Program-made: the position numbers and the translations under genes
Shown here: one piece after another, positions 8,150-16,970 of the stretch
How the letters are laid out: every line of letters starts with the position of its first letter
How positions within the stretch are numbered: position 1 is the first letter of the stretch
The notes under the pieces: generated by a model
Told to the model about the DNA's origin: nothing
Databases searched by the model: none
What the model saw: the letters and a program-made list of their open reading frames with translations, nothing else
Assembly: GCA_030262895.1 (NCBI GenBank)
Contig: JAJSZW010000007.1
Location: 1 to 57,262 of the forward strand
Direction: 5' to 3'
DNA length: 57,262 bases
Origin: Deltaproteobacteria bacterium
GTDB lineage: Bacteria; Desulfobacterota; Desulfobacteria; Desulfobacterales; ETH-SRB1

Positions 8150-9817
8150 TTATTTTACCATTTTTACCCTGTTGTATGAACTGGGTTTGTGACATCCCAC
8201 AACGCAGGTGCCTCCGTTTTTCTTTGAGGTGAATTGAATCGGATAACTCCACATTCCAAAAGGAACCTCGGAGCGCACATGTTTTGCCTGATCTCCGGCA
8301 TGCACTTCATGACATGCCTTGCAGCTTCTCCCCTTCTTTCTGTTGACATGAAGAAAATGGAGGTTAACGGAACCGTTTCTGAAGTTTGTCAGATCATGAG
8401 TCATTTCATCCTTGCAGATATCAGGATTGTGGCATTCAAAGCACATTGCATATTTTTCAGGCGAGTAAGCGGTATAAAATTCTGTTGGAAAATACTTCTT
8501 AAGAAGATCGGCATATGCCGCTCCATGCGATTTGTGACACGCGTTGCAGTTGCTTTCCTTTACCGCTCCATGCATATATTTACTGGAGACAACCTGTTCT
8601 TGAAGCTCTTTGTGGCAGGCAAAGCAGATGTCCTTTAAAGGCGCCTTTAACTGTTTTTCGAAATCGGTTGAATGAACTGTGTGACAAGAGGAGCATTTCC
8701 CTTCGACCACAGAACGATGTTGCACCTTGGCCTTCTTTATTTCCTTTATTAGTTCCGGATGAGTCTTTTGATGACATGAATAGCAAAGCTTCGGTTCGCT
8801 CTCCTTTAGCTGAAACCCAACGTTAGAGCCATGGGCTGTATGACAACTGTTGCAATCCTCCTTAATAGGCTTGTGGCTGTGTTTTCTTGTAAACTCTTCC
8901 AGCCGTTTCTTATGACAGGTTAAACAGAACTGCTCTTTTTTTTCCGTTAAAAGCCCCTTATAGGGCGCTGAATGAGGAAGATGGCAAGCAATGCATTCTC
9001 CCTGTTTCACAGGACCGTGCAAGGTTGTTTTGTTTTTCATTTGCTTGTCGTGGCAGCTAAAACAGAGATCCTCCAGAGAGTTCCCTACAAGCTGAAATTT
9101 TTGAGATGATTGATGCGGGTTGTGACAAGCAACGCAGTTTCCTTCATTTACCGGAGGCATAATTACCTTTTCGCGATATATCCTCTTTTCTTCCTCATGG
9201 CATGACAGGCACAAATCCTTGCCCGACCTGGAAACTGTTTTGGGGATAGATGATCCATGCGGATTATGGCAAAACACACAGATCTTGGCGCCGATTGGGC
9301 CGTGTATGAATTTATCATTTCCAATATTGGTATGACACTTGCCTGTGGTGCAATTGGCTGTTGTCGGAATAATTTTTTTATATGAAGGGGATTTGCCGGT
9401 TATCTGATGGCAGGTGTCGCATGACGACTTTTCAACGGCCGGATGAATATAGTAAGGTTTGAGACCTTCCGGAATCTCTTTTTTGGAAGCAGCAAAAAAT
9501 ATTTTTCTTTCAGCCTTTGATTTTCCGCTGTTAATAATAATCCTGTTCTTTCCCTTTTTCAGTTTTACCGCGGCGCTAAATGCCCCCTTTATTATCGGGC
9601 TTTTATCGCTTCCCAGCAATTTGCCCTTCTTTACTCTGACCTTGACAAAGGTGTCATCCTCCCCTTCTAGAACTCCTATAATATCCACGGTATCTGATGA
9701 GACCCATACATCCTCATCTGGAAAGATAATCCTTATTGCTGCGTTCGCCGGAAAACTAAAAGATATTAAGGTGAAAATAAAGATACATGTAACGATAGAT
9801 GTAATCCTGAGTCTCAT
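8150..9817 (-). CDS. Large multiheme c-type cytochrome (about 16 heme motifs)
   Basis: The 555-residue secreted protein begins with a signal peptide and a beta-sandwich domain (about residues 28-115; VDIIGVLEGEDDTFVKVRV, KGKNRIIINSG). I count 14 canonical CXXCH motifs, one CX4CH (CTTGKCH) and one terminal CX3CH (CVVGCH). Repeats of the form HGP(I/V)..G.C..CHNPH give regular His ligands. It is the first gene of a three-gene operon with the TlpA/TPR protein (17-bp gap) and the decaheme-type cytochrome. The set suggests a periplasmic or outer-surface electron conduit in an anaerobic respirer. The noncanonical motifs may bind heme as in other multiheme proteins, or may be lost sites. Confidence 0.9.
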   Translation of the reverse strand: MRLRITSIVTCIFIFTLISFSFPANAAIRIIFPDEDVWVSSDTVDIIGVLEGEDDTFVKVRVKKGKLLGSDKSPIIKGAFSAAVKLKKGKNRIIINSGKSKAERKIFFAASKKEIPEGLKPYYIHPAVEKSSCDTCHQITGKSPSYKKIIPTTANCTTGKCHTNIGNDKFIHGPIGAKICVFCHNPHGSSIPKTVSRSGKDLCLSCHEEEKRIYREKVIMPPVNEGNCVACHNPHQSSQKFQLVGNSLEDLCFSCHDKQMKNKTTLHGPVKQGECIACHLPHSAPYKGLLTEKKEQFCLTCHKKRLEEFTRKHSHKPIKEDCNSCHTAHGSNVGFQLKESEPKLCYSCHQKTHPELIKEIKKAKVQHRSVVEGKCSSCHTVHSTDFEKQLKAPLKDICFACHKELQEQVVSSKYMHGAVKESNCNACHKSHGAAYADLLKKYFPTEFYTAYSPEKYAMCFECHNPDICKDEMTHDLTNFRNGSVNLHFLHVNRKKGRSCKACHEVHAGDQAKHVRSEVPFGMWSYPIQFTSKKNGGTCVVGCHKPSSYNRVKMVK

Positions 9818-9849
9818 AATATCCTCCCGAAGTTTAAGTAAACCCCGTT

Positions 9850-9931
9850 AGAAAGGACAGGGCTTTATACCCCGTCCTTTCTATAAGGAATTAAATCTTT
9901 ATTTATTTCATCCCCGCCATAAAGGACGGGG
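9850..9931. repeat. Two GC-rich hairpins resembling an IS200/IS605-type element end
   Basis: AGAAAGGAC/GTCCTTTCT (9850-9882) and CCCCG/CGGGG (9912-9931) lie 29 bases apart and share the words CCCCGTCCTTT and ATAAAGGACGGGG. On the minus strand the text GAAAGCCCCGTCCTTTATGGCGGGG resembles the subterminal hairpin at the right end of IS200/IS605 elements. No tnpA or tnpB gene is adjacent, so it would be a solo end. It also lies upstream of the cytochrome operon, so a regulatory hairpin remains possible. Confidence 0.4.
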
Positions 9932-10126
9932 CTTTCTTGCGGAGTAAAAACGTTACTTAAATTATTATAAGATAATATAAATGTCAACCAATCATCAGGG
10001 AACAAGCGGTTATTGTCTTTTCAAGGGAATAACAAGAATACTGCTTTAATCTTGGTGTCTTTGTGGCTGAAACTATTACCTCCAAAGAGGGGGACCTTAA
10101 ATAGTTAAATAAAGCGAGAAAGGGTT
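9932..10126. other. Upstream region of the cytochrome operon
   Basis: No gene is visible. The text CTTGGTGTCTTTGTGGCTGAA at about 10050 is one of the word-like repeats scattered between genes in this window; a matching inverted word lies at about 48653. The operon promoter is probably here or within the hairpins but I cannot place it. Confidence 0.4.
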
Positions 10127-10425
10127 ATGTATCCTATATTAAAAAAGGCATTGCCTTGGGGAGGCGGTCTGGGCTATGATTTTGAAAAGGTTGTAGAGAG
10201 GGTGTCCATATTATTCCAGGTGGAAAAGGATTACATAACCGAAAGAGGGAGGCAAAAGGACCGAGTCTGGGCCAGGGATTTACTCTGCTATTGGACTGTG
10301 TTGAATTGGGAATGCCTATGGTGGATTTGGCGAGGAAATTTGACATAACGCCTGCCGCTATCAGTTATGCAGTTCAGCGAGGAGAGAAAATGGCAAAGGA
10401 GCAAGGTTACCAACTGGAAACTTGA
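10127..10425 (+). pseudogene. REP-associated tyrosine transposase, C-terminal fragment with frameshift
   Basis: The first frame reads VSILFQVEKDYIT...ARDLLCYWTV. The sequence then continues in another frame as VELGMPMVDLARKFDITPAAISYAVQRGEK and stops at 10425. The combined sequence is the C-terminal helix-turn-helix of RAYT (Y1-family) transposases, where a R.LLCYW...ELG.....A....I...AISYAV.RGE pattern is usual. The catalytic N-terminal HUH domain is absent. A second copy of the same C-terminal domain is at 52012-52254. Confidence 0.65.
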
Positions 10426-10585
10426 GTTGTTTGAATATTTAAGGTACCCCTTTTTCCTGAAATTTTGGGGTATTTTGTTTTTGACCAATAAAGCGTCGAA
10501 CTATGCATTTAGGGCGGCGGGAATCTTTCTCATTGCGTTTATCCATATACGTCTATCTTCATTTATTTAGTGTTAAGCGGTTAGA

Positions 10586-10670
10586 TAAAAACATAAGTAA
10601 TAATATTTTTGTTGTCGATCTTTTTTATTATTGGTATTTAAGCGGTCAATCGTATAATTACTTGTTGGGC
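10586..10670 (+). other. Integron attC-like site upstream of the 121-residue ORF
   Basis: GTTGGGC at 10664-10670 fits the right-hand core consensus GTTRRRY exactly. It is immediately preceded by ATTACTT, the reverse complement of AAGTAAT at 10595-10601, giving an L box pair. A further GTTAGAT (10580-10586) also matches GTTRRRY and may be the right end of an earlier site. The left core (AAAAC) is poor. The ORF starts 24 bases after the core, as expected for a cassette. Confidence 0.45.
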
Positions 10671-10694
10671 TACAAAAAAATTGGAGAAAAATAC

Positions 10695-11060
10695 ATGAAA
10701 TTGTACTGGGTTACAACGGAGGATCATGACGAAGACTGGTTCATCGTTGCTTCATCTTCAGAAGAGGCGTCTAAATATCACGAAGATATGGAAGGCTATG
10801 AATCAGGTGACGCAAAGGCAGAAGAAATACTGGATATTCCGGAAAATGTTCCTGATGAAACGGGTTGGCCTTCTGATGAACTTCTGCTTGCGGTGGGTGC
10901 TAATTTTCTACTCAATGATCAATCAAGAGTCGTTGAAATTGCAGGAAGGAAGTTTTGTGAGGGTATGTTGGAAGCTACTCTTAATGAAATTTACGATGAT
11001 GCATTCGAGGAACGTGGTGACGAGCGGCTGAACAAAACGAAAAAGCTCCATCTTCATTAA
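10695..11060 (+). CDS. Acidic hypothetical protein, integron-cassette-borne
   Basis: The ORF track starts at 10503, but the ATG at 10695 has a good GGAG ribosome binding site at 8-9 bases and follows the attC-like site. It gives 121 residues (MKLYWVTTEDHDEDWFIVAS). The protein is strongly acidic, soluble, and has no motif I recognise. The opening YWVTTxDHDEDWFIVASSSEEASKYHE looks like a compact alpha/beta domain. It is bounded by attC-like sites on both sides, so it is probably a mobile cassette. Function unknown. Confidence 0.65.
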   Translation: MKLYWVTTEDHDEDWFIVASSSEEASKYHEDMEGYESGDAKAEEILDIPENVPDETGWPSDELLLAVGANFLLNDQSRVVEIAGRKFCEGMLEATLNEIYDDAFEERGDERLNKTKKLHLH

Positions 11061-11078
11061 CGTTAAAGAAGCAGTTCG

Positions 11079-11171
11079 GCCCAACAAGTCCGTTGAAGTC
11101 TGAAAGTCTATACATTTATTTTGCGAAAACTGCGACGCTTACTCGTCGCCCGCTTAACGGCAGCATTAGAA
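11079..11171 (+). other. Integron attC site
   Basis: The left core GCCCAAC fits the consensus RYYYAAC exactly. The L box CCGTTGAAG (11090-11098) pairs with CTTAACGG (11153-11160) except for one extra G on the left arm, the extrahelical base typical of attC. The right core is CATTAGAA (11164-11171), one base off GTTRRRY. GCGACGCTTACTCGTCGC in the middle forms a further hairpin. The NYN gene begins 5 bases later. This is the clearest attC in the window. Confidence 0.65.
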
Positions 11172-11175
11172 GTAA

Positions 11176-11928
11176 ATGGAAAAGTACAAAGATATGGAAA
11201 GCACTGACAAGTTAGCAGTTCTTATAGACGCGGATAATGCTCAACCAAGCATTGTGGATAGTTTACTGAGAGAGATAGCAAATTACGGGATAGCCAGCGT
11301 CAAGAGAATCTATGGCGATTGGACTGCGCCTGGCCTGAAAGGTTGGAAAGAGGTTCTATTGCAACATTCTATTCAACCGATGCAGCAATTTGCGTACACA
11401 AAAGGAAAAAACGCAACTGATAGTGCAATGATTATTGACGCAATGGACTTATTGTACACCAGTAACTTTAATGGATTCTGTATAGTATCTAGTGATAGTG
11501 ACTTTACCAAGCTGGCGTCAAGAATTAGAGAGTCAGGATTATTAGTGTATGGTTTTGGAGAGCAAAAGACGCCTTCCGCTTTTGTTTCAGCTTGTGACAA
11601 ATTTATTTACACAGAGGTCCTTCGAGCTAAGGCTGATGAAAGTGAAGCGATTGTCAAAAAATCCAGCAATGAATTAAAACAAGATACCAAGCTGGTAAGC
11701 CTGTTACGCAATGCAGTGGAAGCGTCCTCCGATGAAAGTGGGTGGGCTCAACTTGGGCCTGTCGGCAGTAATATAGCGAAACAATCATCTGAGTTTGATC
11801 CGCGCAATTACGGATATGGAAAACTGGGCGAACTGGTTTCTGCAACAAAGCTTTTTGACATAGAAGGAAGGCAAATAGGAACCACCAATTCAAAAGCCCT
11901 TTATGTTCGTGATAAGCGGAAGAAATAG
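11176..11928 (+). CDS. NYN-domain (LabA/DUF88-like) putative ribonuclease with C-terminal OST-HTH/LOTUS domain
   Basis: Residues about 10-150 form a NYN (PIN-like) nuclease domain with the acidic set LIDADN, KGKNATDSAM and VSSDSDF, which coordinates the metal ion in this family. Residues about 175-250 (LVSLLRNAVEASSDESGWAQLGPVGS, FDPRNYGYGKLGELVSA) fit the OST-HTH RNA-binding domain. Such NYN-OST-HTH proteins occur widely and are inferred to process RNA; no substrate is known from sequence. It begins 5 bases after an attC site, so it is likely a gene cassette. An in-frame ATG at 11194 is an alternative start. Confidence 0.85.
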   Translation: MEKYKDMESTDKLAVLIDADNAQPSIVDSLLREIANYGIASVKRIYGDWTAPGLKGWKEVLLQHSIQPMQQFAYTKGKNATDSAMIIDAMDLLYTSNFNGFCIVSSDSDFTKLASRIRESGLLVYGFGEQKTPSAFVSACDKFIYTEVLRAKADESEAIVKKSSNELKQDTKLVSLLRNAVEASSDESGWAQLGPVGSNIAKQSSEFDPRNYGYGKLGELVSATKLFDIEGRQIGTTNSKALYVRDKRKK

Positions 11929-12208
11929 ATGGACTATTCCCCATACTTCGGGTTCGGCCCTTCGGCGGGATGAGACCTCCCAGCTTTTCTATTCACCGGA
12001 CTCGTTTCCAGCCACCACGCCACCATGAGTGGTAGTTTCCTTCGCCTACTATGGCCTCTACACTACAGAACCTCACGATTCCGCCCTTGCCGGGCGTACA
12101 CAACCGCTTCGAGTCGAACCTGAAAAGGCCGTCGTCTTTTCACGCCGCTCAAGCGGAGTGTTCAAAAGAGGCTTGCATATTACCATATAGAGTGATATTA
12201 TATATTAT
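11929..12208. other. GC-rich noncoding segment of unknown origin
   Basis: The 280 bases after the NYN gene are much more GC-rich than their neighbours and hold no supported ORF. Several compact hairpins are visible (CGGCCCTTCGGCGGG, GCCGCTCAAGCGG). No attC is seen where the cassette should end, so the boundary may be destroyed by insertion of this piece. It looks like the remnant of a structured mobile element, but I cannot name it. Confidence 0.4.
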
Positions 12209-12475
12209 ATGAAATATAAAGTACGGATAAAGAAAAAAATAGCAAAAGGGCTAAAAAAGCTGCCCAACGAGGTCAAACAATTGCTGTTTTTGCTTATCAC
12301 GGACTTACAGACCAAAGGACCGATTCAAAAAAGTTGGCACAACTTCTCTCCCCTCGGGCAAGAAAAATATCACTGTCACTTGAATTACAGATATGTAGCC
12401 TGTTGGTCTTGCGCAAAAGATGAAATACAAATTGAGGTATATTATGTTGGCTCTCGTGAAAAAGCCCCATATTGA
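12209..12475 (+). CDS. RelE/ParE (HigB)-type toxin
   Basis: The 88-residue basic protein (MKYKVRIKKKIAKGLKKLPNEV) has the RelE/ParE layout: a beta strand, a Lys-rich helical pair (IAKGLKKLPNEVKQLLFLLITDL), a GPIQ..WHNFSPLG segment, and beta strands ending IQIEVYYVGSREKAPY. It is followed by, and overlaps, an Xre-type antitoxin gene, the toxin-first order of HigBA modules. The predicted action is mRNA cleavage on the ribosome. It lies next to integron cassettes, where such modules are common. The ribosome binding site is poor. Confidence 0.85.
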   Translation: MKYKVRIKKKIAKGLKKLPNEVKQLLFLLITDLQTKGPIQKSWHNFSPLGQEKYHCHLNYRYVACWSCAKDEIQIEVYYVGSREKAPY

Positions 12476-12815
12476 ATTGTCTATTCAAGGTGACCAGATT
12501 GATGAATTAATATCTTGGATAAAAAAAAAATATGACGTCACTATTCTGACGGATGCATACTCAGAAGATAGCATTCCTATTGAAGAAACCGATTTTTGGA
12601 AAGAAATGCAATCAAACCGAGTGGGCAACCTTCTTGCTGCGGCACGTCTAAAAGCTGGACTAACTCAGAAAAAACTTGCGAATATTGTTGGTATTCGTCA
12701 AAGTATGATCAGCGAATATGAACGTGGTAAACGTCGTTTAACTTCAGATATGGGTAAAAAGCTCGGTTCCGCTTTGAAGATAGAACATTCTCACTTGCGG
12801 GACATCCATTTGTAA
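12444..12815 (+). CDS. Xre-family antitoxin (HigA-like)
   Basis: The start at 12444 (ATGTTGGCTCTC) is preferred over 12420 because TTGAGG lies at proper spacing; it overlaps the toxin gene by 32 bases. Residues about 65-115 form an HTH_XRE domain (LLAAARLKAGLTQKKLANIVGIRQSMISEYERGKRR). The last codons and stop (RDIHL) are encoded by a REP-like word, TGCGGGACATCCAT, and the stop TAA coincides with the left edge of a 206-bp duplication. The natural C-terminus may therefore have been replaced. The protein should neutralise the upstream toxin and repress the operon. Confidence 0.8.
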   Translation: MLALVKKPHIELSIQGDQIDELISWIKKKYDVTILTDAYSEDSIPIEETDFWKEMQSNRVGNLLAAARLKAGLTQKKLANIVGIRQSMISEYERGKRRLTSDMGKKLGSALKIEHSHLRDIHL

Positions 12816-13059
12816 ATTATCTATATTGCTTAGGTTCGATCCGATACTTCTTTAATCTGAGCCCGACGATTCTCTCAGATGTATCGAGAAGCCTTGCTGC
12901 TGCGGTTATATTCCCTCGGGCGCTCTTTAGTGCATCAATAATTATATCTCTTTCAAATGTAGATATAGCTGCCTCTAATGAGCCGGAAGAAACTGTACCC
13001 GATTCTTCGGCTGTCTGGGCAAAAATTCTGACCGCACTTATTCCAAAAGTTGCAAGCAA
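12814..13059 (-). pseudogene. Duplicated 3' end of the NifA-like activator gene (Fis-type HTH only)
   Basis: Codons from [10 protein letters not shown] to the stop are nearly identical to the last 68 residues of the activator at 15371-16921 ([29 protein letters not shown]). At the DNA level 12814-13019 aligns without gaps to 15368-15573. Upstream of 13019 homology stops and the frame reads unrelated residues (MLATFGISAVRIFA). No AAA+ domain is present, so this is a fragment, not a working activator, though a free Fis-type DNA-binding domain could in principle be made. Confidence 0.85.
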
Positions 13060-13164
13060 GCTGGAGTTTATTGAAAATTGACATTATTTAGGCCTAATCC
13101 GGATAGACAGAAGATGGGGGGACATGGCTCGGTTAGCTTTCCTTTCAAAAAGACCGGAAAGCTA

Positions 13165-15150
13165 TTATTTATCCATAATTTGTCTTATGTATTGAGACAG
13201 TTTTTTCATGGTGAACGGCTTTTGAATGAAGGCATCACAACCTCGTTCCATTATCCTCTTCGCCTGGCCGTCTATGCTGTATCCACTTGAAAGAAGTACC
13301 TTCACGTCAGGATTGATTTCCTTCATCCTGTCGTAAGCCTCGCTACCGCCCATCTCCGGCATAATCATATCCAGGATGACCATGTCAATTTTGTCTTTAT
13401 TGCTTTTGTACACCTCAACGGCATCTCTACCCCCATTGGCCTCAAGCACAGAGTAGCCCAAGCTCTTGAGCAGTTTAACGCCTATGTCCAAATTCATAGG
13501 TTCGTCGTCTACGAACAGAATGGTACCGGTTCTCTTAATGATTTGCTTGGCTGACTCAACAGTCTTTTCGACATTTTTTTTTGACTCCGGCAAATAAATG
13601 GTAAAAGTGGTTCCACGGCCCTTCTGAGATTCAACATCAATATATCCCCTGTGGCTCTTGATAATGCCGTAGGCAGAGGCTAACCCAAGTCCAGTGCCTC
13701 TACCCCCCATCTCCTTGGTGGTAAAGAACGGATCAAAGACGCACTTCACGGTCTTTTCGTGCATGCCTGTGCCTGTGTCAGTAACCTTTAACAGGACATA
13801 GTTGCCTGGTTTTGGATCATGAAGCTTGCCCTTCATATCCTCGTGGGTAGTATTCATAGTCTTCAAGATAAGATCTCCACCACCAGGCATAGCATCCCCG
13901 GCATTTATAAGGAGATTCAAAAGCATCTGCTCGATCTGCCCTTGGTCTGCCTCTATGGAAAATAAGTTTTCGGCAAGTTCTCGATAAATCGTAATATCCT
14001 TTCTGATCTTGCTAAAGGTGTTTGAGGTCTCTGACACTGCTTGGTTCAGGTTGATGGACTTGACCCAATATTTTCCTTTCCTAGCATATCCAAGAAGCTG
14101 TGAGGTTAATCTGGTTGCGCTTTTAACCTGCTTTTCGATCTTTTTTAACTTTTCATAATGGGGGTGCGTGGAATCCATATCCATAAGCATTAAGGAAGCG
14201 TTTCCCTGGATACCCATGAGCAGGTTATTAAAGTCATGGGCAATGCCGCCGGCTAATGTGCCGATGGCCTCCATCTTGTGGGCCTGCTGGAGTTGGGCTG
14301 CAAGTTTCTTTTTTTCTTCCTCCGCCCGTTTACGCTCGGTAATCTCCAGTACGACCTCGACTGCACCAGTAATGTCGTCATTTTCATCCCGAACCGGATA
14401 GCCTCTGACGACCCACAGTCGCCCATCAGGGGTAGTCATTTTTGCTTCCTCTGGTTGTCCTGTTTCATAGGTTTTCACAACAGGACAACCAGGACAGGAT
14501 TTGCTACGCTGGTGACACATTTCGTAACAATGACGTCCCACCAATTCCTCAGGAGTCACGCCAGCCGATCTACTCGCCACTCTGTTTGCCCACATGATCC
14601 GGTGTTCCGTGTCTTGATACACCACAGCCTCTGACATACTGTTCAGAATGGCCTCTTTCTCCTGTTCGCTCTTTCTCAGAGCCTTCTCTGTGCGCTTCCA
14701 TTCGGTAATGTCGGTGGCGATGTGGATGATTCGCTGGAGACAACCTGTTTCATCAACGACTGGGGTGCAGGAAACCAAAAATATACCACCAAGTGCTTCC
14801 ACTTCCATCTCGCTTGTCTCAAGATGACCGGACGTCAGCATCTTCTCCATGGGACAGCCTTCAGGAGGTGAGCTGGTGAGGTGAAAGACCTCGTAACATT
14901 TTTTGCGCTGCAGTTCTTCTTCCGACAATCCAGTTGCTTTTACTGAGGCACGGTTGGCTGCTATCACTCGGTTTTCAGGATCCAGAATGAAGGCTGGATG
15001 ACCAATGGCCTGGAAAATGCTTTCCTCAGATAGTTGCATGGAGTAAAGATGCCCCTCCGTTCGCCTGCGCCCAATAGCTTCTCTCCCTAACTCCTGGCCC
15101 CTTTTTTTTAATTCTTCAGTAGGTTTTCGAGCCATAGGAACATACTCCAA
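13165..15150 (-). CDS. PAS-PAS hybrid histidine kinase with receiver domain
   Basis: This 661-residue cytoplasmic kinase has no membrane segments. Domains in order: PAS (about 40-155), PAS (about 160-275), HisKA with H-box [15 protein letters not shown] (His near 304), HATPase with [17 protein letters not shown] and [13 protein letters not shown] boxes, and a receiver (about 540-661; [22 protein letters not shown] with the phospho-Asp, SGYS, KPF). Both PAS domains carry a Cys-rich segment ([16 protein letters not shown] and [16 protein letters not shown]), which may make them redox or metal responsive. It is co-oriented with the NifA-like activator upstream, 220 bp apart, so the two may form one nitrogen or redox regulatory unit. 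ATG at 15135 (MARKP) is an alternative start. Confidence 0.9.
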   Translation of the reverse strand: MEYVPMARKPTEELKKRGQELGREAIGRRRTEGHLYSMQLSEESIFQAIGHPAFILDPENRVIAANRASVKATGLSEEELQRKKCYEVFHLTSSPPEGCPMEKMLTSGHLETSEMEVEALGGIFLVSCTPVVDETGCLQRIIHIATDITEWKRTEKALRKSEQEKEAILNSMSEAVVYQDTEHRIMWANRVASRSAGVTPEELVGRHCYEMCHQRSKSCPGCPVVKTYETGQPEEAKMTTPDGRLWVVRGYPVRDENDDITGAVEVVLEITERKRAEEEKKKLAAQLQQAHKMEAIGTLAGGIAHDFNNLLMGIQGNASLMLMDMDSTHPHYEKLKKIEKQVKSATRLTSQLLGYARKGKYWVKSINLNQAVSETSNTFSKIRKDITIYRELAENLFSIEADQGQIEQMLLNLLINAGDAMPGGGDLILKTMNTTHEDMKGKLHDPKPGNYVLLKVTDTGTGMHEKTVKCVFDPFFTTKEMGGRGTGLGLASAYGIIKSHRGYIDVESQKGRGTTFTIYLPESKKNVEKTVESAKQIIKRTGTILFVDDEPMNLDIGVKLLKSLGYSVLEANGGRDAVEVYKSNKDKIDMVILDMIMPEMGGSEAYDRMKEINPDVKVLLSSGYSIDGQAKRIMERGCDAFIQKPFTMKKLSQYIRQIMDK

Positions 15151-15367
15151 GTGCCTTTAAAACAAAAAAGCCCATCGCATAAATGCTGATTAGGTTTTAT
15201 ATGAAATGGATGCCCTCCGGGGCGTAGACCTCTCAGAGCTGTAGGCCCTACGAGCCGGAAGCCTATGTTCAGATGTTCCCCTTGCTCTACGTAGCAACGC
15301 AATAGAGACTATGGGGAGATTTCCCGAACTTTTTGAGATGTTACGTCATTTTGACCTAAATGGTTAC

Positions 15368-15573
15368 AAATTATCTATATTGCTTAGGTTCAATCCGATA
15401 TTTCTTTAACCTGAGCCCGACAATTCTTTCAGATGTATCGAGAAGCCTTGCTGCTGCGGTTATATTCCCTCTATTGCTCTTTAGTGCATCAATAATTATA
15501 TCTCTTTCAAATGTAGATATAGCTGCCTCTAAAGAGCCGGAGGAAACTGTACCCGATTCTTCGGCTGTCTGGG
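15368..15573. repeat. Source copy of the 206-bp duplication
   Basis: This stretch at the 3' end of the NifA-like gene is repeated at 12814-13019 in the same orientation with no gaps and about a dozen substitutions. Both copies begin at AAATTATCTATATTGCTTAGG and end at GGCTGTCTGGG. Confidence 0.85.
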
Positions 15574-16921
15574 TAGTGGGTGGTAAGTGGTAGCTGTGAA
15601 TTACGTGGTCATTACAAAGAAGTACTGCCCGTTCCATACAGTTTTCAAGCTCCCGCACATTACCAGGCCAGTGATAGCGCATGAGCATATCAATGGCGGG
15701 CGTGGAAATCCTTCTTATGTCTTTTTTATACTTTTTGCTGTACTTTTTAAGAAAATAATCTGCCAAAAGAAGAATGTCTGTCTTTCTTTCCTTCAATGGC
15801 GGCAGATAAATTGGAAATATATTGAGACGGTAATATAGATCTTCTCTGAAGCTACCATCCTCCAGGGCCTTTTCCAGCGGCTTATTGGTAGCTGTTATAA
15901 TCCGAACATCGATCTTGATGGCATTAGCTCCACCCACCCGATCCACCTCTTTTTCCTGTAAAGCTCTCAAAAGCTTGGCCTGAGCAGTGGAGTTTAGAGT
16001 ACCAATTTCATCCAGAAAGAGAGTGCCCTCGTTAGCGCATTCAAATTTACCGATCCTTCTTTCTGTCGCACCGGTAAAAGCACCTTTTTCATGTCCGAAC
16101 AACTCACTTTCTATCAAAGTTTCGGGCAAAGCAGCGCAGTTTACCTTGATAAACGCCTTTTCCACCCTCATGCTATTGTAATGGATTGCATTGGCCACAA
16201 GCTCCTTGCCTGTACCGCTTTCCCCTCTGATGAGCACGGTGGCATCGCTGGCGGCAACATGATCGATCATTTCAAAGACCTCTCGCATTTTATTGCTGCT
16301 GCCCACGATGTTGTGAAAGCTGTATCGTTCTTTGAGCTTTTCTCGAAAGGTTAAATTTTCGTCCTTAAGGCGGTTTCTTTCATCCTCCATCATTCTACTG
16401 ATTCTTATAGCCTGCGCTACATTAGAAGCAATAATTGTCAACAATCTCAGATCTTCTTCAAAAGAAATTTCCTCGCTAAAAAGCCGATCTACACTCAGGG
16501 CTCCGCAAGCAAAGGTCTCTATCTTAATGGGTACACAGATGAATGAAATATTGTTTTTCCGGATGTCTCTGCGTGCTCCGGTCCGATTTAAGAATAACGG
16601 TTCCTCGCCTACTCTTAATACAATAATCGGATCTCCATCTTCCACTACTTTTCCTGTAATCCCCTCACCCACGTGATACTGCCCTCTTCTCATTTCTTCA
16701 TCCGTAAGACCATGTGCCGCCTTAATGGTCAATTCCTCGGTTGATGGATCCAAAAGAGTGATAGTACCTCGCTCCATACCCATTCTGGAATGAAGTATGT
16801 TAAGGATAGACCCTAAATTTTCCTTTGGATCAGAAGTTGATACAAGGAGCTGGCTGATTTCATAAAGAACAGTTAACTCCTGTACCTTTCTTTCTAAAGC
16901 TGAACGGCTGGAAGATTGCAT
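15371..16921 (-). CDS. nifA: NifA-like sigma-54-dependent transcriptional activator (GAF-AAA+-Fis HTH)
   Basis: The start at 16921 ([13 protein letters not shown]) is chosen over the 17017 ORF start because AGAGGT lies 6 bases upstream and the family begins there; this gives 516 residues. Domains: GAF (about 25-170; [14 protein letters not shown]), AAA+ (about 200-430) with Walker [10 protein letters not shown], the sigma-54 contact loop [13 protein letters not shown] and Walker [10 protein letters not shown], and a C-terminal Fis-type HTH ([23 protein letters not shown]) close to NifA. It should activate -24/-12 promoters; one lies 3 kb away before glnK-amtB. No nif structural genes are in the window, so the nifA name is provisional. 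Its last 206 bp are duplicated at 12814. Confidence 0.75.
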   Translation of the reverse strand: MQSSSRSALERKVQELTVLYEISQLLVSTSDPKENLGSILNILHSRMGMERGTITLLDPSTEELTIKAAHGLTDEEMRRGQYHVGEGITGKVVEDGDPIIVLRVGEEPLFLNRTGARRDIRKNNISFICVPIKIETFACGALSVDRLFSEEISFEEDLRLLTIIASNVAQAIRISRMMEDERNRLKDENLTFREKLKERYSFHNIVGSSNKMREVFEMIDHVAASDATVLIRGESGTGKELVANAIHYNSMRVEKAFIKVNCAALPETLIESELFGHEKGAFTGATERRIGKFECANEGTLFLDEIGTLNSTAQAKLLRALQEKEVDRVGGANAIKIDVRIITATNKPLEKALEDGSFREDLYYRLNIFPIYLPPLKERKTDILLLADYFLKKYSKKYKKDIRRISTPAIDMLMRYHWPGNVRELENCMERAVLLCNDHVIHSYHLPPTTQTAEESGTVSSGSLEAAISTFERDIIIDALKSNRGNITAAARLLDTSERIVGLRLKKYRIEPKQYR

Positions 16922-16970
16922 CTTACCTCTATAATAGACGGAAAAAAAGAAATTAGAGCCGCGTCTGTCC

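Noticed and set aside
10503-10694. N-terminal extension of the 121-residue cassette protein to the ORF-track start
   Set aside because: The extension runs through attC-like sequence, has no ribosome binding site, and the ATG at 10695 has one.
11929-12208. Group II intron after the NYN cassette
   Set aside because: Such introns target attC sites, but no GTGYG start, domain V hairpin or reverse transcriptase could be recognised.
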